A stretch of DNA of 64,000 nt from Thermoguttaceae bacterium (GCA_017939795.1 JAGBAA010000036.1:57486-121485); one strand, 5' to 3'; positions 17,467 to 26,195 are shown, numbered from the stretch's first letter. Notes: generated by a model not told the origin, from the letters alone. Numbers and translations: made by a program.

Positions 17467-17741
17467 CTCGGCACACGGGACTCCATGAAGGAACAGGAAA
17501 CGGGACGGAAGCGGAAACTTCACGACCGGCAAAACACCGGCAAAACGACTGGCAAATGGACCTGCAAAAACAGGAAATGCGCATCCATTCCATTCTTCGG
17601 ATCGAAATGGTCCTCAAAAGGGAGAAATTTTGAAAAAAACGGAAATTTCGCAGACTTTTTATCGGTTTGCCCTTCCCTAAATTGAAATTTTGTGTAAGAT
17701 AAAATGGAAGATTTCATGTTTCAGAAAAGGAGAATCGCCCC

Positions 17742-18455
17742 ATGGCACGTCCCAATCCGCGCAAAGCGCAATTCGTCCCGCACCGTTCCGAAACCTCCCG
17801 TTCAGCCTCCGACCATTCCGGAGGACCGCGAAAGGCTGGAAAAAACGTCGGCTCCTACTCCATGGAAGTCGATCCGGTCGGTCTGCGGATCATCGGAGGA
17901 AAGTTCCGCGGAAGTAAACTGAGCTACCTCGGAGACCGCCGTCTGCGTCCGATGAAAGACCGTGTGCGCGAAGCCGCGTTTAATCTGATCCACTCTTACG
18001 TTTCCGGTTCATATGTACTCGACCTTTTTGGAGGTACCGGTGCACTTGGTCTGGAAGCGGTCAGCCGCGGTGCGTGCGGGTGCTTCTTCACCGAACAGCA
18101 TTTTCCAACTGCGAAGATCATCCAGAAAAACGCGGATTCACTGGGGATCCAGGATCTCGTGAAAGTCCAGGCCGGCGACGTTTTCCTCTGGTACCGTCGG
18201 AATCCGGAGATCCCGACAGACCATCCGTGGCTCGTTTTCTGTTCTCCGCCGTACCATTTCTTCAACGAACGAACGGAAGACCTGCTCGGTCTCCTGACGC
18301 CGCTTTACGAAAAGGCACCGGAAAAGAGCGTTTTTGTCGTGGAATCCGACACGACGTTTGACTGGAGCGCGTTCGACTCGCTGGGTCCGTGGGATATTCG
18401 TCCCTACCCGCCTGCGGTCCTCGGGATCCATCAGAAAGGAGTTTCTGAGCCATGA
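17742..18455 (+). CDS. rsmD: RsmD-like 16S rRNA (guanine-N2) methyltransferase
   Basis: A 237-residue protein. After a ~45-residue basic, disordered N-terminal extension comes the RsmD core: RIIGGKFRGSKLSY, LRPMKDRVREAAFNLIHS, the SAM motif VLDLFGGTGALGLEAVSRGA and the catalytic-type motif FCSPPYHFF. RsmD methylates G966 (E. coli numbering) of 16S rRNA. The catalytic tetrapeptide is SPPY rather than the usual DPPY, which some N-methyltransferases tolerate. The start has AAAGGAGA upstream. The last bases overlap the uppP start by four bases, so the two genes are translationally coupled. The N-terminal extension is longer than in typical RsmD (~190 residues). Confidence 0.82.
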   Translation: MARPNPRKAQFVPHRSETSRSASDHSGGPRKAGKNVGSYSMEVDPVGLRIIGGKFRGSKLSYLGDRRLRPMKDRVREAAFNLIHSYVSGSYVLDLFGGTGALGLEAVSRGACGCFFTEQHFPTAKIIQKNADSLGIQDLVKVQAGDVFLWYRRNPEIPTDHPWLVFCSPPYHFFNERTEDLLGLLTPLYEKAPEKSVFVVESDTTFDWSAFDSLGPWDIRPYPPAVLGIHQKGVSEP

Positions 18456-19276
18456 TCGAGTACATTCAGATGATTTTAATGGCAGTACTTCAGGGGGTTA
18501 CGGAATTTCTGCCCGTCAGCTCTTCCGGTCACCTGACGCTTCTGAATGAGATCTTTGCCCGGACAGGAATGGGACGGCTCGAGGAACCGGTGACGCTCAC
18601 GATCCTGCTTCATTTTGCGTCGCTGCTCGCGATCCTCTTCTACTATTGGCGTCCGGTCCTGCGCATGGCGATGGGAAACGATATGCGGCTGCTGAAGCTC
18701 CTGATCGTCGGAACGATCCCGGTCGGAGTCGTCGGAGTAACGGTCAAGCTCTTCTTTGACGAAGCGTTCGAGACGCTCTGCACCAGCGTGCAGCTCACCG
18801 GAACCATGATGCTCCTGACGGCCGTCCTGTTGATCCTTGCGCAGAAAATGTCCCGCCGGGATCCGCACGAAATGCAGAAAAACGGTCTGCGCCGAAATCT
18901 CAAGACGCTCTCGTATCTACGTGCGTTCCTGATCGGATGCGTGCAGGCCCTCGCCATTCTTCCCGGCCTTTCCCGGAGCGGATCGACCATCACGGCTGGA
19001 CTCGGTGCCGGTCTGAAACGTCAGGATGCAGGAACCTTCTCCTTCCTCCTGGCCCTCCCCGCCGTGGGAGCCGCAAGCATGGTGGAGATACTGAAGCTCT
19101 TCAAAGACGGCCCCGGCGATTCCCTTAATCTGCTCCCGCTCGCTGTCGCGTTCGCGGTCTGCTTCATCGTGAGTCTGCTTTCCCTTTCGCTCCTGGTGAA
19201 GATCCTCCGCACACGCTGCATCGGCTACTTCGCCTTCTACCTGATCCCGGTCGGACTCATCCTCCTTTTCCTCTAA
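18452..19276 (+). CDS. uppP: Undecaprenyl-diphosphatase
   Basis: A 274-residue polytopic membrane protein of the BacA/UppP family, which dephosphorylates undecaprenyl pyrophosphate to recycle the lipid carrier for peptidoglycan and other envelope glycans. Both signature motifs are present: LQGVTEFLPVSSSGHLTL near residue 10 and LPGLSRSGSTITAGLGAGL near 165, each with the conserved catalytic residues. The gene starts within the last codons of rsmD (ATGA overlap). It ends at 19276 with no obvious hairpin directly after; a palindromic repeat element lies 45 bases downstream and could double as a terminator. Confidence 0.92.
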   Translation: MIEYIQMILMAVLQGVTEFLPVSSSGHLTLLNEIFARTGMGRLEEPVTLTILLHFASLLAILFYYWRPVLRMAMGNDMRLLKLLIVGTIPVGVVGVTVKLFFDEAFETLCTSVQLTGTMMLLTAVLLILAQKMSRRDPHEMQKNGLRRNLKTLSYLRAFLIGCVQALAILPGLSRSGSTITAGLGAGLKRQDAGTFSFLLALPAVGAASMVEILKLFKDGPGDSLNLLPLAVAFAVCFIVSLLSLSLLVKILRTRCIGYFAFYLIPVGLILLFL

Positions 19277-19316
19277 ATATTAAAAACATTCTTAAGGATG
19301 GAGAGTGAAATTTCCA

Positions 19317-19368
19317 AGCCCCTCCTCTCAGGAGGGGTGGCGAGCGATGCGAGACGGGGTGGTTTGAA
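19317..19368. repeat. Palindromic intergenic repeat-like element
   Basis: CCCCTCCT (19321-19328), a 3-base loop and AGGAGGGG (19332-19339) form a perfect hairpin. It is directly followed by TGGCGAGCGATGCGAGACG and GGGTGG. This combination resembles a widespread type of intergenic repeat I have seen in several bacterial phyla (memory, not searched). Only one copy is in the window, just downstream of uppP. Confidence 0.45.
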
Positions 19369-19544
19369 GTGCGGGGACTTTTAAAGGCCGCCGTCCCTGA
19401 AACCCACACAAGCTCCCGGCGAATGCGCAGATGCGCACTCTAAAAACAGAACGGCCAGCGAGTCGCGTTTTCTACGCCATCGCGCGGAAGTGCTATCGCC
19501 CGCCGCGGTTCGTGGCCGCAGATTTTCATGCGCCGGAATTCAGA

Positions 19545-20894
19545 TCATTTACCGATCATCCACCACACCAAAAGCACCGCCGCTGCGATTGCACAAAGTC
19601 CGCAGAGGAAAAGAAGATTTCTCCGAGTGAAGATTTTAAAGGATGGACTATCTTGCCGCTGTTCATTCCGCAGCCTCGTACGGGCAAGACGTTCCGCCTT
19701 TTTCTGAACTTTCAGGTACTCTTTCTGACGCCGTTTTTCTTCCCGTTTCCGTACTTTCTGTTCCCGGGCAAGTTGACGTTCAGCCTCACGTTTCGCTTTT
19801 TCTTTAGCGATCCGGGCAATTTTTTCCTCTCGACGTTTCTCATTATCTTTCTTTTTCTGCAGCGTCTCCCAGTAGATCTTTTCTGCCATTGCATCCACAT
19901 CAGGAAGTTGAAATTGCGGATCGACCGCATCCTTCGAATCAGAAAAAGATGCATTCGAAAGCACGGCCATAAAATCCGTGCACGACGCAAATCGGTCGGC
20001 AGCGTTGAAGGAAAGTGCGCGGGCAAAAGCCGCGTTCACGTACGGAGCGAATTGCGGCAATTGCGGATCAAAGCGCGATTTTTGAAGAACGATCGACACG
20101 GCACTGCCCGAAAATGGAAGCGAGCCGTTGAGCATTTCGTAGAGCACCATCGCCAGCGCGTACTGGTCTGTGCGGGAATTTTGCGATTTGCCTTCCATCT
20201 GTTCCGGGGCCATGTAGCGCGGCGTGCCGGATGAGGAATGGGCCATCGTGTCGGTCCGGCTGAAGGACTGCGTGTTGGACGTCACGTTTTCCGGCCGAAT
20301 GCGCGCGGCGATGCCGAAGTCGATCAGGACCGGCGTTTTGTCCCGGCCCATGAACATGATGTTCTGCGGCTTCACATCGCGGTGAAGGATCCCGTTTCGG
20401 TGCGCGAGGTCCAGTGCCTCGGCAAGCGGACGAAAGATCGGAAGGAGGGTCTCGAGCGGGAGTCCGTTTTCGTGTCCCGGCTGTTTTTCAAACCAATCGG
20501 CGAGCGTCCCGCCGTCGGCGTACTCCATGAGGAGAAAGTCACCGAAATCCTCGTCCGCTTCCAGGATGAGAATTGGGCAGATATTTGGATGTTTCAGGTT
20601 TTTCGTGAGGTAAAAAATTCGCCGGACTTCTTCCATGGCGTCCGTATTTCTGCGCAGTTCCTGCGTCAAAATTTTCAAAACGACGAGCTGACTTACTTCA
20701 CCCCGCACAAGTTTCTCCGCCAGCCACGTCTGCCCCATCCCGCCTTCGCCGAGTTTCGCTTTCAGACGGTAATTTTTGTATTTTCCGAACAAATACCCGT
20801 CATGCAGATCTTCAAACTGTTTTGAATCATAGTTCACGTCCTCCGGAGGAAGCAGCGTCAAGATAGATTCTTCAAAATTCTGGCTCTCGCTCAT
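19545..20894 (-). CDS. Transmembrane Ser/Thr protein kinase with charged helical linker
   Basis: A 449-residue Hanks-type kinase. The glycine loop GEGGMGQTWLAE is at 49-60, the ATP Lys is K74 (VVLKIL), the catalytic loop HRDVKPQN is at 171-178 and DFG is at 192-194, followed by GTPRYMAPEQ of the activation segment. The kinase domain ends near residue 300. Residues ~335-420 are almost only Lys, Arg, Glu, Gln and Ala and should form one long charged helix. A membrane segment ends the protein (LLFLCGLCAIAAAVLLVWW) with almost no tail outside, so there is no extracellular sensor. Expect autophosphorylation and phosphorylation of cytoplasmic or envelope targets. It has its own promoter at 20934-20961 and is monocistronic. 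GAGG lies upstream of the ATG. Confidence 0.88.
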   Translation of the reverse strand: MSESQNFEESILTLLPPEDVNYDSKQFEDLHDGYLFGKYKNYRLKAKLGEGGMGQTWLAEKLVRGEVSQLVVLKILTQELRRNTDAMEEVRRIFYLTKNLKHPNICPILILEADEDFGDFLLMEYADGGTLADWFEKQPGHENGLPLETLLPIFRPLAEALDLAHRNGILHRDVKPQNIMFMGRDKTPVLIDFGIAARIRPENVTSNTQSFSRTDTMAHSSSGTPRYMAPEQMEGKSQNSRTDQYALAMVLYEMLNGSLPFSGSAVSIVLQKSRFDPQLPQFAPYVNAAFARALSFNAADRFASCTDFMAVLSNASFSDSKDAVDPQFQLPDVDAMAEKIYWETLQKKKDNEKRREEKIARIAKEKAKREAERQLAREQKVRKREEKRRQKEYLKVQKKAERLARTRLRNEQRQDSPSFKIFTRRNLLFLCGLCAIAAAVLLVWWMIGK

Positions 20895-20933
20895 TTTTTG
20901 ACCTCACATCAATAGACAATTGGAAACAGTTTG

Positions 20934-20961
20934 ATTTTACCTGATTTTCAAAAAGATTCAA
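20934..20961 (-). promoter_or_regulatory. Sigma70-like promoter of the Ser/Thr kinase gene
   Basis: On the minus strand, TTGAAT (20956-20961), a 16-base spacer and TAAAAT (20934-20939). The leader would be about 33 bases. Confidence 0.6.
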
Positions 20962-21004
20962 GGAGGGGCCGTAAACCGCGTTCTCATTCACCGATCTTTC
21001 GTAC

Positions 21005-21047
21005 AAAAAAACCGGTCCGCAGGTCATCTGGACTCACGGACCGGTTG
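21005..21047 (-). terminator. Terminator of the 21072-21866 gene
   Basis: A perfect 10-bp stem AACCGGTCCG/CGGACCGGTT (21010-21019 with 21037-21046) is followed on the minus strand by T6. It is 25 bases past the stop codon. Confidence 0.75.
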
Positions 21048-21071
21048 GAAATTGCGCAGTTTGCAGAATTC

Positions 21072-21866
21072 TCAGTTTTTCATGGGGGGATAGTGCAGGA
21101 ACGGCGGGCAATTATTCAGGAACGTCATGTCGTACTCTCCGTCGATCTCCGGAGCACGTCCGCCAATGCGGATGATCGCAATGGGCCGTCCCAGTGTTTT
21201 GGCGACCAGGAACGGGTCCGCTTTCGGCGAAACATCAAAGTATCCCTGACCTTCCTGCGTGTTCGACGCGATCGGCAAAGCCGTTTCCGGGTCCTCGATA
21301 TAGATGACGCGGGTCACGAATTTTCCGCGGATCGCAGCATAAAGGTCTTCCTTCGTCAGCTCCAGAACCACCGCATGACGCAGTTCTTCCCCGATCGGCG
21401 GGTGCGTTCGGTCCACGATCTCCACGGTCGGGAAGACTTCGATCCCGGGCATCATCGGAATATCCGTGACGCGGAAACGATACTGAGTACCGACCTGGAG
21501 CGCGTAGTACTGCGGAGCGGTCATCGGCTCCAGAAAGCGTCCATCTGCCGCCGGTGCGATACAGGTCCCTTCCGGAGCCAAAATCTGCACGTGCTGGAAA
21601 TGGGGACCGCCTTCCGGTGCATTCAGGATGGCGGCAGCATCACGGACTTCCTGAACTCCCGCATTCTGGGGAGCCTGATCCTGTCCCGGAAGCTGTACTG
21701 CCGGCGTTCCATGTGCGGGAACGGCCTCTTCCACCGCAACGTCTGAAATGATGGTCCCGTTGGCAGGGATCTGCGCCTGAACGCTAAAGCATGGTCCGGC
21801 AAAAACCAGGACCGAAAAGAACAGGATCTCGATCAGGTATTTTCTTGGGTTTCTCAACATCCACAT
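21072..21866 (-). CDS. Hypothetical exported protein, paralog of the neighbouring lipoprotein
   Basis: A 264-residue protein with an N-terminal signal peptide (YLIEILFFSVLVFAGPCFSVQA). I recognise no named domain. Its central block (YRFRVTDIPMMPGIEVFPTV, then GKFVTRVIYIEDPE and IAIIRIGG) matches the gene directly upstream at 22035-22970 (YRLKLTDIPGHPGLELYPTI, GNFVTKVIYLPDPE, LAIIRMGN), so the two are paralogs from a tandem duplication. The fold is probably beta-rich. The function is unknown; an envelope or secreted structural role is inferred from export and pairing. It has a good terminator at 21005-21047. Confidence 0.7.
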   Translation of the reverse strand: MWMLRNPRKYLIEILFFSVLVFAGPCFSVQAQIPANGTIISDVAVEEAVPAHGTPAVQLPGQDQAPQNAGVQEVRDAAAILNAPEGGPHFQHVQILAPEGTCIAPAADGRFLEPMTAPQYYALQVGTQYRFRVTDIPMMPGIEVFPTVEIVDRTHPPIGEELRHAVVLELTKEDLYAAIRGKFVTRVIYIEDPETALPIASNTQEGQGYFDVSPKADPFLVAKTLGRPIAIIRIGGRAPEIDGEYDMTFLNNCPPFLHYPPMKN

Positions 21867-22034
21867 TGTCTGAATCCCTTCATGCTTTGGAGCTGGAATG
21901 AATCACGAGAGACGCAGGAAGGCAGCGGTATCCGTTCCGCAAAGCTCTTTCATGCAGGAAAGCGGCGTTTTCGATCTGCTCGGATCATTCCGCCGCTTCG
22001 CTGACTCTCTGAGAAAATTCAGGCCTGAATCATT

Positions 22035-22970
22035 TTAGCGGGCCGAAGTCGGATAGGTCGCACGCTTACGAGCCGGTTCTGCTTCCGGAAGGGAAACCGG
22101 ACCGGGAAGACCGTGAGCCGTTTCAGTAATCGGTTCGCCAAATTCCGGACCAGTGACGCCGGAGATGTAGTTCTGCGGCGAGGAACCGGCAGCGGCAGCA
22201 GCAGGAGCTGCACCAGAGATCGGATTGCCGTTTTCATCAAAAGCCATGCCGCCTTCCGGAGCACCAAATTCCGGAGTGACCGACTTGTTGCCCATACGAA
22301 TGATCGCGAGGATCGCACCGCGGCGGTCAGCTTCCGCGATCGGATTGACGCCCGGATCAAGGCGAGTGCTGACGATAGTGTCCGGCGTACCGACGGCGAG
22401 GGCCAGTTCCTGGAATTCCGGATCGGGCAGATAGATGACTTTCGTCACGAAGTTGCCGCTGCGGACCTGCATGATGTCTTCTTCGGTAAAGTTGACCGGG
22501 ATCATGCTGTGCGCAAGGAAAGCCTGCGTACGCGGTTTGGCCGGCGCGACTTCGATCGTCGGATAGAGTTCCAGTCCCGGATGTCCCGGAATGTCCGTCA
22601 GCTTCAGACGGTAAACGCCGCCCTGCGGGAAGTCCTGACGGAACGGGCAGACCATCGGTTCAGAATCAAACATACCCTGCGCAGCAACATCCCAGCGGAC
22701 GTTGGCACCAGAAGGACCTACGAAAGCAAGCTGCGAAGTCTTCATCGCAGCCGGCGCAGCTGCTGCAGCTCCGCCGCCCTGTGCACCGCCCGCCATGTGC
22801 GGGGGAACGCCCAGATCCACACCGGGACCAGGACCAGCAATTCCTGCCGGATGTCCCGGCTGTGCCAAATCGTAACCGCCCTGCGTGTACGGATCCAAAG
22901 TCTGCTCACGGCATCCGACCATAACGGAAAGCATAAAGAGCGAGAAAAACAATGTCAACCAGGTTCTCAT
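22035..22970 (-). CDS. Hypothetical lipoprotein-like exported protein
   Basis: A 311-residue protein. The N-terminus is a signal peptide ending in MLSVMVGCREQ, which may be a loose lipobox with Cys20 as lipidation site (inference). A Gly/Ala/Pro-rich linker follows (residues ~30-75). The conserved block seen in the neighbour at 21072-21866 is present over residues ~100-235. The C-terminal ~75 residues are Ala/Pro/Glu-rich low complexity. The ATG at 22970 has a G-rich ribosome site. The gene sits 168 bases from its paralog on the same strand, so both could be expressed together from an upstream promoter. Confidence 0.7.
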   Translation of the reverse strand: MRTWLTLFFSLFMLSVMVGCREQTLDPYTQGGYDLAQPGHPAGIAGPGPGVDLGVPPHMAGGAQGGGAAAAAPAAMKTSQLAFVGPSGANVRWDVAAQGMFDSEPMVCPFRQDFPQGGVYRLKLTDIPGHPGLELYPTIEVAPAKPRTQAFLAHSMIPVNFTEEDIMQVRSGNFVTKVIYLPDPEFQELALAVGTPDTIVSTRLDPGVNPIAEADRRGAILAIIRMGNKSVTPEFGAPEGGMAFDENGNPISGAAPAAAAAGSSPQNYISGVTGPEFGEPITETAHGLPGPVSLPEAEPARKRATYPTSAR

Positions 22971-23491
22971 TTTGTCCCCCTATCTGACTCCTTCAAATAA
23001 ATTAAGCATCCTGCTTCGGCCAGGCTGTCGAATGTCTCGACACACCGTTGGTGAAAACCTGCCATCGCGCAACATTTCCAAAAATTCTCAAGGCCCAAAA
23101 CTTCTCAAAAAAACGCTCTTCGGTCATTTCGCTTCTCTGTTTGTGCTGAAATAAGGCGGAAAAGCTGATTTTGCGAACTTTTTGGATGACAAAATACTCA
23201 AATTTCCGATTTTTTCTTCTTCACCTATTGGGAATTCTTCGCTTTTTGAGTATAATGTCAGTACACGGACGTTTTCTATGGATCCTGTCGGCCTGTTTTC
23301 GGAGGCTCCGCAAACAAAATACCGCCGTTCCATACCGATGAACGTCCGTCTGTGTTTATTTTCGGAAGATTTCACTATTTTCTTTGATAAAATCGTTTAG
23401 ATTGCTAAATGTGGAATAAAATATTTTTCCACGCAGCAAAATAGAGAAGATAGGATAAATAAAAGGTCAATTCAACCTCAAAAAAACAACA
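22971..23491. other. Divergent intergenic region upstream of the repeat-protein gene
   Basis: 521 bases. It holds a good plus-strand promoter (23228-23256) whose transcript would have a leader of about 230 bases before the gene at 23492. Small ORFs inside have no clear ribosome site. There is an imperfect GTCGA palindrome near 23027. Confidence 0.55.
23228..23256 (+). promoter_or_regulatory. Sigma70-like promoter upstream of the repeat protein
   Basis: TTGGGA (23228-23233), a 17-base spacer and a perfect TATAAT (23251-23256). The predicted start is near 23263. Confidence 0.7.
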
Positions 23492-25387
23492 ATGCGGACA
23501 CTCTACACGATATACACATTCTGCATCACCTTTACATTGTGCACACTTTGGGCAATCCACATACGATCAGAGAACTTTTCTCACGACCGCACGCTTCCGC
23601 TACACCCCGCGGAATCGGAATCCACGGCACGTCCCACTTCGCAAGATCCCCAACCCATCGGAACTCACGTTCCGATCCGAATCGCCCCCCCGGTACGCAA
23701 TACCGGACCCATGCAGACTGCACCGCGTTCGAATACACTTCCGATGCAGACCGCTCCGCGTGCCAATGCAGCTCCCACGCAGACCGCTCCGCGTGCCAAT
23801 GCAGCTCCCACGCAGACTGCACCGCGTGCCAATGCAGCTCCCATGCAGACTGCACCGCGTGCCAATCCCGCTCCCACGCAGACCGCACCGCGTTCGAATA
23901 CACTTCCGATGCAGACCGCACCGCGTGCCAATGCAGCTCCCACGCAGACCGCACCGCGTGCCAATGCAGCTCCCACGCAGACCGCACCGCGTGCCAATGC
24001 AGCTCCCATGCAGACCGCACCGCGTGCCAATGCAGCTCCCATGCAGACCGCACCGCGTGCCAATGCAGCTCCCACGCAGACCGCACCGCGTGCCGATCCC
24101 GCCCCAATACAGAGTGTGCCGGCCCCCAATGCAGCTCAAGCTCCAAAGGAGCCACAGACGCTGTCCGGCTTTACGGCCGCATTAAATGAGGAAACGCACA
24201 ATGCACTGAAAAGAGGAGAACTGGTATTTCGCAATACGCAGAACATGACGATCCAGAATATTCAGCTCACGATCCGCGCAGGTCTTTCCCGAATTGAAGG
24301 CCGAGGCACGTACCGCCGTGAAAAAAAACAGGTCGGCAGTCAGGAACTTTTCCTTGCGTATTGGGAAACAAATTTTTTCGTCAATCCAGAGGACTCACCG
24401 TCGATCCGGAATCAGTTCATGATCCAGGAGGTCTGCATCCTGAATGAAGAACTTCAAAAATACTGGCTGGACTGCCACAAATATATGCGCATCACTCAGG
24501 GACAGGAAGAACTGGCGCGTCTTTCAGAACTTGGGCAAATGACTACATTCCCCAACGGCCTTTCCGTCGAAACGATTCGAAAAAATATGGAACAGGAACC
24601 GAACAGACCTCAGGTCGTGACGCTTGAGCATCTGCGTCAAATGACTGACCTTGGCGAAGTCCACCGCCGCATTCAAAAACATCCCGAACGGTACTCGACT
24701 CCGAAACCTCATTCGTGTAGAGAACTTCCGGAGAATCTCCTGAAACAGATCCAGGACTCCTTTTATTTCGTACACAAAAACGGAGACAGCTTTCAGGATG
24801 GCGTCTCAGGCTTCATGAAGCCGGAACTGGCCTACTCCATCATGCAGAACCGCGGGATCCATGTGCCGGATGAAATTTTCCGGCTCGTCGGCGAAAAGCA
24901 AATGAAGAAGGAAAAATTGGCGGAAGACGGCACGGAAAGCGAAAAGGAAGTGGTCGTCTGGCGAGATCTTTCGCATATTTCGGAAGAAGATTTCCAGACG
25001 TTCCTGAATCACCTTCCCAAAGAAATACCGACCCAGGCAGAAGTTTTCTTCCGAAAGGACTTTTTGCCGCTCCGGATCTGCTTTCGGCGTACGGACTATG
25101 ATCCGAAAGACAAGCACTCCGGTTTCCTGATCGACATCGATCTCCAGCCAAGCGAGATCTTTCTCGACAATATTAAATATGGACCGAATGACTTCATACC
25201 GGGGCACAGCAATTTCGAAGACAACACGGAAAACGTCCTGGAGAGTCTCCGCAAAGCCCCGAATCCGTCCCCTGCCAAACAGGAAGAAGACGCGAATACG
25301 AAACCGAAAGAAGATGCTGACACAAAACCAGAAGGGAAAGACCTTCCGCCGAATGGAACGGGTACCCCCGCAACACAGGGTCGCTGA
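23492..25387 (+). CDS. Exported protein with 33-bp tandem repeats
   Basis: A 631-residue protein. The N-terminus has a hydrophobic segment (TIYTFCITFTLCTLWAIHIR) acting as a signal or anchor. Residues 72-214 are 12 copies plus one degenerate copy of an 11-residue unit (APTQTAPRANA with variants), a Pro/Thr/Ala stalk with no predicted fold. Residues ~230-600 form an unrecognised globular domain containing many charged residues (LVFRNTQNMTIQNIQLTIRA, EETHNALKRGELVF). The C-terminus is a Lys/Glu/Asp-rich low-complexity tail. The layout of stalk then domain suits a surface or envelope-spanning protein. No ribosome site is strong; AAAAAACAACA lies upstream of the ATG. The stop is close to a convergent hemolysin III gene. 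Confidence 0.65.
   Translation: MRTLYTIYTFCITFTLCTLWAIHIRSENFSHDRTLPLHPAESESTARPTSQDPQPIGTHVPIRIAPPVRNTGPMQTAPRSNTLPMQTAPRANAAPTQTAPRANAAPTQTAPRANAAPMQTAPRANPAPTQTAPRSNTLPMQTAPRANAAPTQTAPRANAAPTQTAPRANAAPMQTAPRANAAPMQTAPRANAAPTQTAPRADPAPIQSVPAPNAAQAPKEPQTLSGFTAALNEETHNALKRGELVFRNTQNMTIQNIQLTIRAGLSRIEGRGTYRREKKQVGSQELFLAYWETNFFVNPEDSPSIRNQFMIQEVCILNEELQKYWLDCHKYMRITQGQEELARLSELGQMTTFPNGLSVETIRKNMEQEPNRPQVVTLEHLRQMTDLGEVHRRIQKHPERYSTPKPHSCRELPENLLKQIQDSFYFVHKNGDSFQDGVSGFMKPELAYSIMQNRGIHVPDEIFRLVGEKQMKKEKLAEDGTESEKEVVVWRDLSHISEEDFQTFLNHLPKEIPTQAEVFFRKDFLPLRICFRRTDYDPKDKHSGFLIDIDLQPSEIFLDNIKYGPNDFIPGHSNFEDNTENVLESLRKAPNPSPAKQEEDANTKPKEDADTKPEGKDLPPNGTGTPATQGR
23705..24133 (+). repeat. Coding tandem repeat, 33-bp unit, 13 copies
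   Basis: Twelve full units of 33 bp and one degenerate unit encode APxQTAPRANA. Variant units with SNT-LP recur 165 bp apart (five units), showing a higher-order duplication. All units stay in frame, so length change by slippage would not break the gene. Confidence 0.85.
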
Positions 25388-25465
25388 CCCGGCATCATTT
25401 CGTCCGAAAATTCATTTTGGACCGAGTCTCCGACCAGAGCGTTTCAGAAATCAGGCGCCGTCATT

Positions 25466-26155
25466 TCAAAGGAAGAGGAGTGCGAGCACATGGCAAACGC
25501 TTCCACCCAAAACGAAAAGATGCCAGATCGGGTGCATCCACGGAAACTTCTGCAGAGCATAAAAAAGGACTCCCACCGTATAGAAGATCCCGCCAGCCAG
25601 AAGAAACCCAAAATTGACCGGCGGAAGAGCATCCGCGACGACCGAAAATTTTGAAACGACAAACCAGCCCATGATGAGATAGAGTATGAGCGAAAAACGA
25701 TGCGCTTTCCTTCCCCAAAGGATCTCAGCACCGATCCCAGCCGCCGCCATACTCCATACGGCACAGCACATCCAGAGACCAAAAGTCGCATAAAATGCAG
25801 AGAGACAGAACGCGGAATAGCTTCCGGCGATCATCACAAAAATCGCAGCCCGATCCAGCTGCTGGAAGATCGTGCGGGTCCTCCCGTCCGGAAGGGCATG
25901 GAAGATCGTACTCATGAGATAAAGGAAGATCAGCGACGCACCGAAAAGCAGAGATCCGACCCAGGCCGCAGACGGCGACGTAAAATAAACGGCGCTTTTA
26001 TCCGGAATATTCAAAAGAAGAAGCACCAGAGATGCACATGAAAAAAGGACACCGATCCCATGCGAAATGGAATTCGCCATTTCCTCAGCCCAAAATGTCC
26101 TGGATAAAACGATACGCGGCACAGAGTCCGTTGAAGCCGAAGAGTTTCTGTCCAT
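25466..26155 (-). CDS. Hemolysin III / YqfA (PAQR) family membrane protein
   Basis: A 229-residue seven-helix membrane protein. The family motifs are present: EEMANSISHGIGVLFS at the first helix, MSTIFHAL after the second and third, and HPIWHLFVLGGSVCHVLALL at the last helix, where the His residues form a presumed metal site (PAQR/HlyIII superfamily). Bacterial members have unclear function; membrane fluidity or lipid metabolism is inferred. The ATG at 26155 has GGAGG at five-base spacing, better than the ATG at 26206. It has its own promoter (26196-26222) with a very short leader. Confidence 0.82.
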   Translation of the reverse strand: MDRNSSASTDSVPRIVLSRTFWAEEMANSISHGIGVLFSCASLVLLLLNIPDKSAVYFTSPSAAWVGSLLFGASLIFLYLMSTIFHALPDGRTRTIFQQLDRAAIFVMIAGSYSAFCLSAFYATFGLWMCCAVWSMAAAGIGAEILWGRKAHRFSLILYLIMGWFVVSKFSVVADALPPVNFGFLLAGGIFYTVGVLFYALQKFPWMHPIWHLFVLGGSVCHVLALLFL

Positions 26156-26195
26156 AAACGCCTCCAATATAAAACGCGGGAAAGCCTCTCTTTTT

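Noticed and set aside
23278..23400. A 40-codon ORF just downstream of the 23228 promoter
   Set aside because: No ribosome site and no recognisable protein; kept only as a possibility within the leader.
23705..24133. Possible CRISPR array because of short tandem repeats
   Set aside because: The repeats are contiguous with no unique spacers and are inside a coding frame.
23532..24189. Several other frames open across the 33-bp repeat region
   Set aside because: The unit is a multiple of three, so one open phase is open in all copies. Only the plus-strand frame continues into a long protein with a leader and C-terminal domain.
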